The notes: generated by a model not told the origin, from the letters alone. Shown: positions 31,760 to 43,216, numbered from the stretch's first letter. The stretch is DNA of 64,000 nt from Muscardinus avellanarius (GCA_963383645.1 OY726571.1:83886619-83950618), one strand, 5' to 3'. Numbers and translations are program-made.

Positions 31760-32002
31760 ATATCTTTTTCTTTTTCTTTTTCTTTTCTTTTTTTTTTTTT
31801 TTTGGCATTAGGGATTGAACCCAAAGGCATTCGACCTCCAAGCTACATCCCTAGCTCCCATCCCCTTTTAAAATTTTGAAACAGGGACTCACTAAGTTGC
31901 TAAGGGTCTCACTAAGTTGCTGAGACTGGCCTCTACCCTGTGACCCTCCTATCTCAGCCTCCTGGGGACTAGGATTATAGGCATGTGCCACCACACCAGC
32001 TT
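31760..32002 (-). mobile_element. B1-ID dimer SINE with long T/C-rich tail
   Basis: Reverse-strand copy: (TTTTTC)n plus poly(T), then 'cattagggattgaacccaaa' to 'catgtgccaccacaccagct'. The flanks cttctcaccatat and tttctcaccacct suggest a diverged TSD. Confidence 0.88.
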
Positions 32003-32407
32003 TCTCACCACCTTTCTTCCCAACATGAAAAGAAATATACATTCAGGACCTATACTTTTTCTGTTCTGAACTTTTTCCGGACCTTAGAGGCTAGTATGTG
32101 CCAAGAGCACTCATATTTCCAAAGAATACAAATGAATCACTCATTAAAAAGTCACATTATGAGTGCTCTAGTGATCTCTGGCTATAGACTGAGACCCAGA
32201 TGCTATCGTTCCTGCTGTAAAACACTGAGCAATGAAGTAAAATTCTCAAAATTTCCATTCCATCAGCTTTAGGTTGTCAAATAGCTTAAATGAAAACTAC
32301 TTCACATACTTGACATAGAGTATGTACTCAATATCATTAGCTATTGTTATTGTGTTCTGATGACCGTGTTTCCAAATCCTCCCAACTTGGTTAGAGACTC
32401 CTGTACG

Positions 32408-32451
<44 letters not shown>

Positions 32452-32462
32452 ATATATATATA
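32408..32462. repeat. (AC)n(AT)n microsatellite
   Basis: About 21 AC units followed by a short AT run. Confidence 0.96.
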
Positions 32463-32464
32463 TC

Positions 32465-33955
32465 TTGTACAATTGTGGATAATTCTTTTCTAACATAAGC
32501 CAGTAGTAATAATATGTTGGCATACATAGAAAGCAAGCTGAGCTCTCTGGAGAGTCTCTGGGAGAACTGCATAGTGTAGATCATCAATCACATATGTACA
32601 AAACAAAAAGTCTCTTGAGATATGACCAAAGAAATGGAGAACTATATAGTTTTGGCCAAAGAGAGCATGTTCATTTGAAATATCCTAATCAGGGAGGGAA
32701 ACAGGAAAGACTTTTATGGATTTCATTATCTGAAAAGTTGCATCAAGCTCCCAGAGCATCTGTGAACACTAAAGTGACGTCCCAACAGCACGCAATCCAC
32801 ATGGAAGTCCATGGATGCAAGATTAACCAGTAGGTAATAGATGGGACTGATAGGATGCTCGGTGGAATGTCCCCCAAATGACAGTTATCCGCACACAGGG
32901 CTCACCGGAGCAAGAGGTCATCAAATGGCTGAGCCGTGGTACCACTGGACACTGTATCAACATGGTCTGGCTCCTCAGTACAAAGCCAAGTGTAATGTTC
33001 AAGAGCACAGAAAGATTTCATTTTGCTTTTTCAGACATTATCCCTGACTGTTCCCCAGGGTTTGGGATCACTGGCCTTGTCCAAAAATAATTGAGTGGCT
33101 ACCATAGCGAGAATTCATGAAGTGACCTTAGAATTTGTTTTCAAGACAAACATGAAGAATCATAGGGGGGAAAAAATTCTCTGTGTGTCTCATCTAGGTT
33201 CCTCGACTTCCTACCTCATTTATTAAATATCCGAAACATGTTCACATGTCTTGTTACTCCTTTCTTTGCGTCTGCTCTGACCATTAAGCCAGCAGTGATG
33301 ATGTAAGTGTCCATTGGAACACATATTTATGGAGGCCCCACAGTAGAAGTGAAATGAGTAGGCAGCAGGGGACCAGGGTAAGACCGCACGGGGGAGACAC
33401 GCCAGCAACGATAAGCCCCAAGTGCTTAGCAACAAACCAATGCTTTTACCATGAGGGCCGAGCCAGGTGCCAGAATCTTTGAGGATCTTAGCAGAGAAGA
33501 TGGAAAATTCCCTCCAAGGCAAAGAGGCCCATTAAAACAGACTGCAAACTGTAAAAGCAACTGAAAAGGATCCATAGATGTGCCAAGCGGGTCCTGGGCT
33601 ACAGGTGTTCCAACACCCCCTGCCATGTGCAGCTTCGCACTGTCGGTGCCTGGTCCTGCTGCCAGGCTTGGATCTTTCTAACACCTGATTTTCCCCAAGG
33701 GGCACTTTCAGGTGACCCCTGTGGCCCTGATACAGCTCTTCCACCCTGGCAACAGGGATAGTCTGCCTAGCATCTATGGCCTCGAACCCAGATACCTACT
33801 TTAATTAATTCAGAGAAACTGAAACATACAATCGTTAAGTTTTCAAGACTGCAATTTTAAAACCCTCTTGTATTTATAAGTTGAATACTCATAGATTCCT
33901 TCAATAGTGTACAGACAATACCATTAATTTAAAAATACTTAAATAAAATAATAAA
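32465..33955. other. unique sequence, repeat-poor
   Basis: About 1.5 kb with no recognised repeats. Several short open frames on both strands (for example 33223-33522 and 33426-33744 minus) have no recognised domains or splice context. Confidence 0.4.
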
Positions 33956-33956
33956 A

Positions 33957-34170
33957 GTAGCCAGGCCTGGTGGCGCACACTTGTAATTCCAGGACTTGGA
34001 AGGCTGAGACAGGAGGATTGCAGGTTCAAGGCCAGCCTCAGCTACTTAGTGAGACTCTCCGCGACTTAGTGAGGCCCTGTTTCAAAATAAAGAATAGAAA
34101 AGTAGGACTGAAGTGTAGCGTGGAGATAGAATGCAGTATTGCAAATAAAATAAAATAATAAAAATGGGCT
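33957..34170 (+). mobile_element. B1-ID dimer SINE, truncated right end
   Basis: Head 'agccaggcctggtggcgcac'. The ID half jumps from 'gagatagaatgc' to 'agtattgc', missing the B box. Confidence 0.88.
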
Positions 34171-34389
34171 GTTCCTCAACTGCACTCATTGCTATCAATA
34201 TCTGTGATGGAGTCACTCAAAACATCAAGTCAATCAGAAGGGCTGTTTAATGGTCTTCAAAGGGTCAGCCTAGAATTCCCACACCTCCTGAGCTAAGCAC
34301 CAGCCTGGATCCTAGGCACCAAGACCAGGGAAGAGGGCAAAGGGGAATGATTACTGTCTCCATAGCAACAATTTCCAACACTGGATGCT

Positions 34390-34548
34390 AAGAGTTTCAC
34401 TATTATCTAGTCACTCAAATTAATCCCATAACAACGATAAAATGCATGCTTCGTGTTACGAATGAGGATTCTGAGCCTCCGAGAAAGAATAATTTGTCCT
34501 GGTGATACAGTAAAGAGACTGCAGGATTGGGGTCCAGAATCATAAGGT
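34390..34548 (+). mobile_element. MIR SINE
   Basis: 'aattaatcccataacaacga', 'acgaatgaggattctgagcc' and 'gactgcaggattggggtcca' follow MIR core order. Confidence 0.6.
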
Positions 34549-34571
34549 CACAAAATGCCAGTCACGACTGC

Positions 34572-34728
34572 CATGCCAGTGCTTCACAAACTTTAATGTA
34601 TGCGCATGTTACTTTGTCAAGAAGGGGTGCTAATTTGGCAAGTCCGTGGGGAGGACTGAGGTTATAAGTTCCAAGGGGACATGGATGCTGCAGGTCTTGG
34701 ACCACAGTTTGAAAAGCGAGATGCTATG
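34572..34728 (+). mobile_element. MER5A-like hAT-Charlie element
   Basis: 'gtgcttcacaaactttaatg' at the left and 'ctgcaggtcttggaccacag' then 'tttgaaaagcgagatg' at the right match MER5A ends. The middle is diverged. Confidence 0.65.
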
Positions 34729-34756
34729 AAATAGAGTCCTTTCTCAAGGGCTTGGT

Positions 34757-35215
34757 TGCAAGGCCCCTCAGGATGCCAAAGCCTAGGGATGCTCAGTCCC
34801 TTATATAAAAAGTGTCACATATAGGTGCATATCACTCATGCAAATCCTCCTACAAAGCTCTGCCATCTTCAGATTACTTATAACACCTAACCCAACATAA
34901 GTTCTACGTAAATACTTGTTATGCTGTATTGTTGAAGGAATAATTATAAAAATAGGTATATGTGGCCGGGCGTGGTGGCACACGCTTATAATCCCCGCGC
35001 TTGGGAGGCAGAGACAGGAGGATCACGCAGGTTCGAAGCCAGCCTTGCTGGCTTAAGAGACCCCGTTTCCAAATAGAAATATAAAAAATAGGTCTGGGAG
35101 CATATCCCGGAGATAGAAGGGTTTCCAGGAACCCCAGTACCACACACACAAAAATAATAGGTATATGTTAATTATAGACACAAGTGCATTTTCGATCTGC
35201 AGTGGCTTGAAGGTG
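34757..35215 (+). mobile_element. MER2-like Tigger-derived element, split by a SINE
   Basis: 'tgctcagtcccttatataaa', 'ttacttataacacctaaccc', 'aatacttgttatgctgtatt' and 'cattttcgatctgcagtggc' follow MER2 order. A subfamily A SINE sits at 34964-35155. Confidence 0.72.
34964..35155 (+). mobile_element. B1-ID dimer SINE, subfamily A, perfect TSD
   Basis: Complete copy with 'ccgcgcttgggaggcagaga' and 'gggtttccaggaaccccagt'. TSD aataggtatatgt at 34951-34963 and 35156-35168. Confidence 0.95.
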
Positions 35216-35219
35216 ATGA

Positions 35220-35700
35220 GTTGGGACACAAACAGAATGCCAACTATACTTCTTCCTCTGTGTCCACATGGGCTCCCGCAAGGACAGAGGGAGGGGTGCG
35301 CAGAAGGGAGAAGGAGAAAGGGAGCCAGCATTCCCCTTACAAACCACCATCCCGCTCCCTAACGTACAGATGACAATTAGGAAATCCACAGAGTTAGTAA
35401 CTCTCTTCCATGAAAGTTCTTAACTAAGAACTAAATTTAGGCTTTGCGAATCTGCACTGCATCCTTGCTCAAACACAGACCTCGACAGATTGGCCCTAAT
35501 TCTGCACTTAAAAAAAGAAGTTTCTTGGATAAAAACTGGCCAACCTCCTTCCCCCAGATAAGACCTAAGAGCACAGTTATAGTAAGGACTCAGTAAGCCT
35601 CAACGCTTGGGTGTGTTCTACTGCACACCCTGTAGAAGGAAAGCTGCTTCCCTTTAAGGACACCCAAGGTCATTCAAGGTTATCCACGACAGCCTGAAGT
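35220..35700. other. unique sequence
   Basis: No repeat or exon recognised. Confidence 0.35.
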
Positions 35701-35713
35701 GAACCTTTCTGTT

Positions 35714-35767
35714 CTTGGCTATCACTTGGGAGTGGTGCCCCTTGGCTATCACTTGGGAGTGGTGCCC
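35714..35767. repeat. perfect 27-bp tandem duplication
   Basis: Two head-to-tail copies beginning cttggctatcacttgggag, at 35714 and 35741, identical over 27 bp. Confidence 0.97.
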
Positions 35768-35802
35768 ACTTTTCAGGAGCATTTCCTTCTCCACAGAGCG
35801 AT

Positions 35803-36006
35803 TTTTTTTTTTTTTTTTTTTAGTGGTACTGGGGATGGAACCCAGCGGCATTCTATCTTTGAACCATACCCCCAGACCCTATTTTTTTTTCTTTATTTTG
35901 AAACAGGGTCTCACTGAGTAGTAGCTGAGGCCGCCCTCGACCTGCGATCCTCCTGTCTCAGTCTCCCAAATGCTGGGATGACAAGCGTGCGCCACCATGC
36001 CTGGCT
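35803..36006 (-). mobile_element. B1-ID dimer SINE, subfamily B-like
   Basis: Poly(T), then 'ggtactggggatggaaccca' to 'gtgcgccaccatgcctggct'. The reverse-strand B1 half has 'gaggccgccctcgacctgcg'. Confidence 0.9.
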
Positions 36007-36034
36007 CCTACAGAGCCTTTTGAGGACATTTCTT

Positions 36035-36231
36035 TTTTTTCATTTTTTGGTGGTACTGGGGTTCCTGGAAGCCCTTCTACCTCTGGGCTACACTCCCAGA
36101 CCTATTTTTACATTTTTATTTGGAAACAGGGTCTCCTAAGCCAGCGCGCGCGGCTGGCTTTGAACCTGCGCCATCCTCCTGTCTCTGCCTCCCAAGCGTG
36201 GGGATTACAAGCGTGCGCCACCACACCCGGC
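36035..36231 (-). mobile_element. B1-ID dimer SINE, subfamily A, perfect TSD
   Basis: 'ggtactggggttcctggaag' to 'gccaccacacccgg', with a CGCGCG expansion in the 'gccagcgcgcgcggctgg' segment. TSD gaggacatttctt at 36022-36034 and 36232-36244. Confidence 0.95.
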
Positions 36232-36244
36232 GAGGACATTTCTT

Positions 36245-36690
36245 GAGAAATGAGTTTTATTTCACTGAGAGCATCACAGGCTAATGGACATGGAGGGGTG
36301 TTGCGGAGACAACCCCTGGCAACTGGAGCTCCAGCCTGGTAGCCGGGCTGGGAAGTAGCTGGAGCGTACACAAGATGCCTGGGCCTGGCCAGGGACAGCA
36401 CAGCCCCTCTGGCTTCTTTCCTGCACTTGGCTCCCTCCCTCCCTCCCTCCCTCCCTTGTGGACATCCCCTGTTTTCCCCACACCCAGAGCAGAGAATCGA
36501 GAAGAGCTGGGCACAGACCCCACGCCCTGGTCCATGGCATGAGCTCATCTTTTTTGATAAAACACACAGTACAGTGTCTGCCGCTAAGGAGTGTGGTTCA
36601 GACTGCACAAGAGACACGACGCTTCCTTCCTGGTTGTCCTCGGTCTGTGGCTGGAAAGCTTAGTGAGAGATTCTTCCATGCAGTCGTCAC
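36245..36690. other. unique sequence with a (CCCT)n run
   Basis: (CCCT)n at about 36431-36456. Open frames across it on both strands have no domain. Confidence 0.35.
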
Positions 36691-36910
36691 CCATTGGTCC
36701 ACCCATGCTCTGGGTGCTCCCTGGGCATCTACCCTGCTCAGACACTGTGCTCAGTCCAGGGCCATGGCGATGACGGTCATATACCTTCTGCACTTCAAGA
36801 ACTTATAGAGTCTAGACGTGGAGACAAATACGCAACAAAAGAGAAACACCCACCGCGTGTCAGATACTTTACACACATTTCTGCAAATGTTTCCCAACCT
36901 TCATCACCCA
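36690..36910 (+). mobile_element. possible MIR/L2-class remnant
   Basis: 'cagacactgtgctcagtcca', 'cacttcaagaacttatagag' and 'gtgtcagatactttacacac' resemble ancient MIR/L2 text. Weak and patchy. Confidence 0.35.
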
Positions 36911-37558
36911 ATGGAGTATCTAGAAAGTGGGCATGGTACCAAGACATACTGGGAGACGGGCAGAAGGCCACTCTCAGTAGGAGACCACCTCCCCAGGCTC
37001 TAACCACCCACAGGCTGAGGGACCACACTCAGCACTCCCTAGCCCGTTCTGGGGTACACGTGGAGCTAGGAGGGATGCGTGGCATTCCGCCAATGAAACT
37101 TCACAACTCTACAAATGGGGACAGTAAAGCCGCGTGTGTTTAAGCGACTTGTTTGTGGTGTGACCGTTCCTAAGAGGTGAGACTGAGGCTCTGACCCAAA
37201 CCTTTCGTGTTCTGAATCCATGGGTCTTTTCGTTTGATACTGTGTCGCCCCTCCCCCAAGCTCTGCCTCGCTGAGGAGTGGACCCCGGGAGAGGAATGGC
37301 GACAAGGGCGTTCAAGGCAGGAAAAGAGAAGAGAGGTCCGTGCATAAGAAGCAGGTTTTTCCACACCCCAAGCTAACAACCCATGAGATAGTGGTGATAG
37401 TATTCATTCACATGGGTCAAGAATGAAAGGAAATTAATTACTGCAGCACAATTCCTTATCATTATTCCCCTCTCCACCTTTAAATAGAAAGGAGCATTAG
37501 CTCAGGAGGTGAAATTTCCAGGTTTTGTCCCACTGGCTGGGTTCAGAGGTGGAGAGAT
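36911..37558. other. unique sequence
   Basis: No repeat or exon recognised. Contradictory open frames on both strands. Confidence 0.35.
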
Positions 37559-37561
37559 GGA

Positions 37562-37757
37562 GCCTGGCGTGGGAGGGCACACCTGTAAATCCAGTACTTA
37601 GGAGGCTGAGACAGGAGGATCACAGGTTCAAGACCAGCTCCCACTCTTTTAGCAAGACTCTGTTTCAAAATAAGATAAGAAATAGGACTGGGGGTTGAGC
37701 TCCAAAGTAGAACACCCCTGAGTTCAATCCTTAGTACAGAAAGAGACAGACAGACCA
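37562..37757 (+). mobile_element. B1-ID dimer SINE, diverged
   Basis: 'gcctggcgtgggagggcaca' to 'ccctgagttcaatccttagt'. Confidence 0.88.
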
Positions 37758-37759
37758 AG

Positions 37760-38125
37760 AGGTAGAAGATGAAGAACACAGGCTTCATTCAGGCCCACAG
37801 GAAAGGTGAGATGGGAAGGTGGGAGAGGGTGGAGGAGGAGAGTGGGGTCTGCCCTGAAGAAGGGGGCAGGACACCGAGAAGCAGAGACGGAAGTAGCCAG
37901 AGAGACTGCAGAACATGGATGGGTAAGGGAGATTTTGCAGGATCCGTGATGTGTGCTGGACACACAGAGACCTTAAGCCAAGGCCTTGGACTCCTGTGTT
38001 TTCAGAAGTCCTTAGATGTCTTTCTGAACCATGACCTCAGGCTAGGAATGGCCTCAGGGCAAGTCAGCCCATTCAGGTTGTACATCAGATCCACAAATGT
38101 GCTTTGGAGACCTTACTCTGTGCAA
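37760..38125. other. unique sequence
   Basis: An open frame running from 37769 to 38602 is open mainly because it continues through the TG-rich tract. No domain recognised. Confidence 0.35.
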
Positions 38126-38129
38126 TTAT

Positions 38130-38700
38130 TCACCCCGTGTTGCATGTTTGCACATATGTGGGGCATTTGTGTGGCTTTGTGTTCATGCGTGGTATCTATG
38201 TGCATGCATGCATTCAAGTGTGTATATATGCTTAGAAGACTTGTGAGAGTTAAATGCTTTCAGGGGGCATATGTGTGCACATGGGGGCATACGTGTGTGT
38301 GTGCATGCATGGGTGCCTGTTTGTGTATGTGTACATGTGTGTATATGTGTACACAGGTATGTGTGCATGTGTTTATACAGTTTACTGTGTGTGTACCCCA
38401 TGTGGGGTACATGGATGTGCATGTGTGTGCAGATCATGTATATAACCTGTGCATATGTTGGTGTGGGCGTGAGGGGTGCGCGGGCGTGTGCACGCACAGA
38501 GCATGTGTGCAGGGAGTACATATATGGGTGTGTATGTACAGTTGCATGTGTGTCTATGAGGGAGCCCAGGGGACCATGTGCAGGCTGTGTGCGTGTGTGT
38601 GAATGTGTAGGGGCAGTGTGTGTGCGGGTGGGGTGTGATGTGTGCATGTGTGGCCGTATGTGTATGCGTGTGAGGGCGTGTGTGTATGTGGTATGTATCA
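38130..38700. repeat. degenerate TG-rich minisatellite-like tract
   Basis: About 570 bp dominated by TGTG, CATG and GTAC words with no long pure run. Its low complexity explains long Cys/Val-rich (plus) and His/Thr-rich (minus) frames. Confidence 0.85.
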
Positions 38701-38749
38701 GTGGGTGGGGAGGAGGAAACCATTTCCAAAAGGAAAAGAGCCATCCATT

Positions 38750-39060
38750 CTCGGCAGAGTGGGGTGAGGGGCTGGGCTGGTCGGCAACCCGAGCGAGCTC
38801 TGCGCATGCGTGAGGAGGCCACTTTGGGGGCAGGGAGAGGAGGGCCCGGGAAGCCAGGGCCAGGGTGGCAGGTGGGTGAAATGACTCAGCCTGAACCAGC
38901 TCCACGCAGGAGCGAGAGGAGAGCGGAGGGGATGTTCAGGGTGCTGGGAGCACGGTGACAGCTGAGATGCAAACTCCCCCCAGAGCTCCAGGGTGCCGCC
39001 CGGGACTGGAGTGAGAGGCGGAGGAATGGGCCAGGATGGAAGCAGGTGTATTTGATGGCT
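38750..39060. promoter_or_regulatory. candidate regulatory block: NRF1-like and ARE/AP-1-like sites
   Basis: tgcgcatgcg at 38801-38810 matches the NRF1 palindrome core. atgactcagc at 38881-38890 fits the RTGACNNNGC antioxidant-response/Maf core and contains an AP-1 site. GC-rich with several CpGs. Motif matches alone do not show activity. Confidence 0.3.
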
Positions 39061-39299
39061 TCGGTTCTCACCCCCAGCCCCGGGTTTTGTTGCCATCTAA
39101 ACACACATTCTGACTTTTGTTTTAAAGCCAAAAGAATATGCCTGGAAATCCTGACCAGTAAGTGGCACCGTCAAGGAGCTGCTCCTTATCAAGTATGCTG
39201 TTCCTTCTCCTAGACACTAGAGAGCTAATGCCGCACTAAGGGACACCCTGAGACCGCACAGATACACAGGGACGTGTGCTTTCCTTTTTGTGTGTGCGT

Positions 39300-39478
39300 G
39301 TGCATGGTTCTGGGGATCGAACCCAGAGGCATTCTGCCTACAAGCTATACTCCCAGCCCTGCTTTATTTCTTATTTGAAAACAGGGTCTCGCTCAGTTGC
39401 AGAGGATGGCTTTGAACTGGCCATTCTCCTGTCTCCGCCGAAGTAGTGGGTTCTGGGATTACAAACCTCAGTGTGAGG
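39300..39478 (-). mobile_element. B1-ID dimer SINE, diverged
   Basis: 'ttctggggatcgaacccaga' to 'gggattacaaacctcagtgt'; TG-rich stretch at its tail side. Confidence 0.82.
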
Positions 39479-39492
39479 TTTTTTATACATTT

Positions 39493-39736
39493 TTCAATTT
39501 TATTTTATTTTATTTTTTGATACAGGGTATTGAACTCATGGGCATTCTACCTTCAAGCTATAACCCATTTCTTTTTCTTTTCTTCCTTTCTTCTTTCTTT
39601 CTTTCTTTTTTAAATAGGATCTCGCTAAGTTGTTAAGGGTCTCACTAAGTTGCTGAGGCTAGCCTCTAACCTATGAGCCTCCTGTCTCAGTCTTTCAAGC
39701 GCTGGGATTACAGGCACGTGCTACCACACCCAGCTA
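39493..39736 (-). mobile_element. B1-ID dimer SINE with TTTC-rich linker
   Basis: 'gatacagggtattgaactca' (ID half), a CTTT-rich linker, then 'tctcactaagttgctgaggc' to 'gtgctaccacacccagct'. Confidence 0.85.
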
Positions 39737-39849
39737 CATATACCTATTTTAAATGGGAATATGCCTGTATGGAATAGAATGAAGTGTAGAAATAAAATCC
39801 TGCCTCAAAATGAAACTGGTTAGATTTTATCGTTTTTCTGTTAGTTAGA

Positions 39850-40033
39850 AAAAAAATTATTTTGCAGTACTGGGGATGGGACCTAGGGGCATTCCACCTC
39901 CGAGCTACACCCCCAGCCCTGGTTTTTATTCTTTATTTTGAAACCGGGTCTTACTACGTTGCAAAAGGCCTCACTAAGTAGCTGAGGCTGTCCAAATGCT
40001 GGGATTACAAGAGTGCATCACCATGCCTGGCTA
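39850..40033 (-). mobile_element. B1-ID SINE, internally deleted
   Basis: 'cagtactggggatgggacct' to 'gcatcaccatgcctggct'. About 30 bases around the B1 B-box region are missing between 'gaggctgtcc' and 'aaatgctggg'. Confidence 0.85.
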
Positions 40034-40034
40034 G

Positions 40035-41185
40035 AAAACTTTAGAATACAGGAGATAAAAGTTTATCAATAAATAAAAGAGTGGGTTGGCAAAAACAGGG
40101 ATATAGTGAGAGACTTAGCACTGAAGATTTTCCATGATGGATAACAGGTAACAGATAGAGATTCATTTCCTATAACTACTGTAACGGGTTTCATGCTGGG
40201 TTGCTCCAAACAACGGAATCTATTCTCTCAGAGGCCAGGTGTAGAGGTCAAGGTGCCTGCAGGGCCGCGCCACATCTAGAGGCCCGAAGGGAGAATCCAT
40301 CCTTAACACTTCCAGTGTTTGCTGGCTCCGGGTATTCCTCGACTCATGGCCACATCACTCCAATCTCTGCCTCTGTGGGCAGATAGCCTCCTCTTCTTCT
40401 GTCTCTCCTCTGGTGTCTCGTACAAGGACACATGTCACTGGATTTAGGGCACACCCACCTAACCCAGAATGATTCCACCTCCAGACCGCTGACTCGATTG
40501 CATCTGCAAAGACCTTCTGTCCAAATAAGGTCACATTTATAGGTTTCAGGGATCAGAGCATAAGCATCTCTCTTTTCTTTTTGGGGGGGTGTAGGGGAGT
40601 CACTATCCAGCCCAATACAGTACATAGCCAATTGATAGGCTTTTATTTATGTATTTTTTAACTTGCACCCAGTATCCAATTTTGTTTTCCCCTCCTCTTA
40701 GTCTTGTCCCTGCTGCAACTTAAGCACCTGTGACTCCGTAGCATCCCACGTCACCCTATCGTTCTGGGTCGCAAGCTCACACAAGACTACATTTGTAAAA
40801 AGATGATTGTCTAAACAGACGCCGGAGCTTTGCACGAGACACCCTATAATTCAAACCACGAGCCCCTTGGGCTAGTTTTTAAGAAGGACAGTCCTATAAT
40901 AAAAATATTGTGTGTGGTTCCCCTCGGCCTTCCCCCGGCTTAGGTGCACAAAGGCCTGTCACCTGTGTGCAGACAACTTTCTGGAAACAGTTTGGGTGGA
41001 CATACAAAGAGGACTTGATTGAAATCGGGGTTTTCTGCCAAGAAATAGTCACCATGCCACAGACCCAAGAGTATGCATTTCCACAACGTGCCTGTCACAT
41101 AAGGTATTTCTATGAAAAAGAATTTTTTTAACGTATCCTGTTTCTTTAATCTTATATTCCTTGTGACTGAAACAACTCCAAAAAA
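40035..41185. other. unique sequence, repeat-poor
   Basis: About 1.1 kb without recognised repeats, exons or motifs. Confidence 0.4.
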
Positions 41186-41189
41186 AAAA

Positions 41190-41925
41190 AAATTTGTTTG
41201 GATGAGAGAGGAAGACTAAAGTAATTTTTTTTTTCTGTTTAATTTCCAAAATGCAGAGAGCCGAAAGAATACTTTCGATTCTCTTTGCATCGCAGATTGG
41301 TCAGGGCAGATGTTTGCTTCCATGAAAGAGGATTAAATAGTGGCCCGATTGGCATGAGGCATCTGTCCCAGAAAAGAAGAAAAAGTGAAAAAGAACTGGA
41401 AAAAAAAAAGAGGACAAAAATAATCGAGAATATTTAAATATACAGTGGTCAGGCATAATAAGCATGATCTTCATTTTAGTCGATCAAACATCTCTCTTCA
41501 ATTTTTACATTTCATTCTTCTTCCTTTCAGCGAGAATTCTGCGACTCAGCCAACAACATAGGTAATAGCATTTCTGATTGTCCTGAGCCAGCCGGCGTGC
41601 CGTCCGCGTGCCAAAATACAACAGAGAGAAATGATCGGTGCTTCTTTGAAAAGGAATTAATCGAGCCATTGTACGACATCTGTTCAGCCGCGCGAGCCGG
41701 AGCACGCTTGGCACCGTGGGGACGGCAGCGCTTGCCTGGCCATCTTGACGCGGGGAGACTTCTAGCTTCTGACATCTGGCTCCCTTCTGTTTGCTCGGAA
41801 AAGTTTCTGTTTCGTTTTATTTTTCACTTTATGCAAATACTTTTTGGTTTTTCCCAAATGTATTCTTGGTTTTTTAAGATATACTTACAGCCTCAAGTGG
41901 TTCCATATTTATTCATGCCCTGATT
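41190..41925 (+). other. repeat-free block with CpG cluster and exon-like signals
   Basis: About 18 CpGs fall between 41585 and 41760 in an otherwise CpG-poor window. 'cttcttcctttcag' (ending 41530) resembles a splice acceptor, and 'catag|gtaata' at 41561/41562 a donor, bounding 31 bases. The frame from 41531 stays open to 41923, but the minus strand is also open at 41527-41775. No protein family is recognised. It could be a conserved enhancer, an alternative exon or chance. Confidence 0.35.
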
Positions 41926-42023
41926 GATAGAACCAAATTACACGAAAAGTAAAGAAAATTTTTCAAGTAAAATCTGCTTTACCTCGCTGGATTTTTTTTT
42001 TCTAGAATATATTATACAAAGAG

Positions 42024-42024
<1 letters not shown>

Positions 42025-42071
<47 letters not shown>
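42025..42071. repeat. (GT)n microsatellite
   Basis: About 22 GT units abutting the tail side of a reverse-strand SINE. Confidence 0.97.
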
Positions 42072-42074
<3 letters not shown>

Positions 42075-42239
42075 GGGGATGAAATCAGGGGCAGCTTTTT
42101 TTCTTTTTTTAAAAAAAACAAAGTCTCACTAAGTTGCTGAGGTCCTCACTAAGCTGTTGAGGTTGGCCTTGGACCTGTAATCCTCCTGTCTCAGCCTCTC
42201 AAGTACTAGGACTACAGCATTCACCACCAGGCCCGGCTC
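42072..42239 (-). mobile_element. B1-ID dimer SINE, partly deleted ID half
   Basis: 'gtactggggatgaaatcagg', then 'tctcactaagttgctgaggt' to 'caccaccaggcccggct'. Most of the ID A box is lost. Confidence 0.85.
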
Positions 42240-42244
42240 AAAGA

Positions 42245-43060
42245 AAATCTTTTTATTCCAAGAATATGTTTAAGTATCTCCACATTTATCTTCATCTTTC
42301 CCTTTGTATTTCTGTTGAAAGCTTTCTTACTTAAAAAAATGTTTGCAATACAACATTCCTTTGAGTAAAAATTCCATTAATAGACCAGAATTATGTAGGA
42401 AATAAAGTGAACTAGGACTAGCATTATTCACTTATGCTTACATTTTAATACCATATTATTAAAATTTCAGTTCCTATTATTAAATGACATTTATATCCTG
42501 TTCAACTGCCCAGATTAAAAAAAAAATTCTTTAAAACTGTGATGCCCAAATGCAGAACAAACTGTAAGCTCAGAATTAATTCCTCCTATTACTCAACAAA
42601 AACATAAAGCATAATGTAAATGGTAACATTTGCAGGGAACAGCTGGAAAATATTTCCCTCTTGATAGGAGTTACCTTAATTATAAAATAACTCCCAAGCC
42701 AAGGTATCAGCATTTAAATTTTGCCTGTCTGTCCCCTGGGCAATATTTTATGATTCTATGTCTAACTAATAAAGGTTACCTCAGTTGTTTATTTACAGTT
42801 ACTACTGTCAGTTGCCAAACCAATAAAATATATTAAACTCTATTACTTATCACAAGAAATCTGTGTGGTTTTATAGACATATATGGTAATTTTTTCTGAG
42901 CAGTTTATGGGTTCTGTAACCAATACTAAGTTTCTAAACATCTAAGACAGTTTTTGCCCTGAGGGCTCCATTTCCCAGCTGTTCCATGAAACATTAGTCA
43001 CTACTATTTTGTATGATTTTTAATAATTTTTATTACTGGACATTTAATTAACATTCTATA
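42245..43060. other. AT-rich unique sequence
   Basis: No repeat or exon recognised. Confidence 0.4.
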
Positions 43061-43064
43061 CAGC

Positions 43065-43140
43065 CATCCAAATGGGTACCTACTAGGTACCAGGTACCAT
43101 GTTAGGGCTAGAGGATAAATAAGATCTTCCCAGTTGAGGA
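43065..43140 (+). mobile_element. possible MIR/L2-class fragment
   Basis: 'ctaggtaccaggtaccatgt' followed by 'tagggctagaggataaataa' resembles the common 'tgtgccaggcactgtgctag' pattern. Confidence 0.35.
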
Positions 43141-43216
43141 AGACCCATGCTTCCTTGTCTCCTAAAATAGGTTCCTTATCAGATACTGAAACCTGAGGGT
43201 GGATTAACAAGGAGTG

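Noticed and set aside
37769..38602. 277-codon plus-strand open frame
   Set aside because: Its second half is a TG-rich tract read as Cys/Val/Met. There is no splice or promoter context and no recognised domain.
38183..38905. 240-codon minus-strand frame rich in His/Thr
   Set aside because: Reverse reading of the same TG-rich tract.
41597..41923. 108-codon frame in the CpG-rich block as a gene
   Set aside because: Begins at GTG, has no known domain, and the opposite strand is open as well. Kept only as a candidate element.
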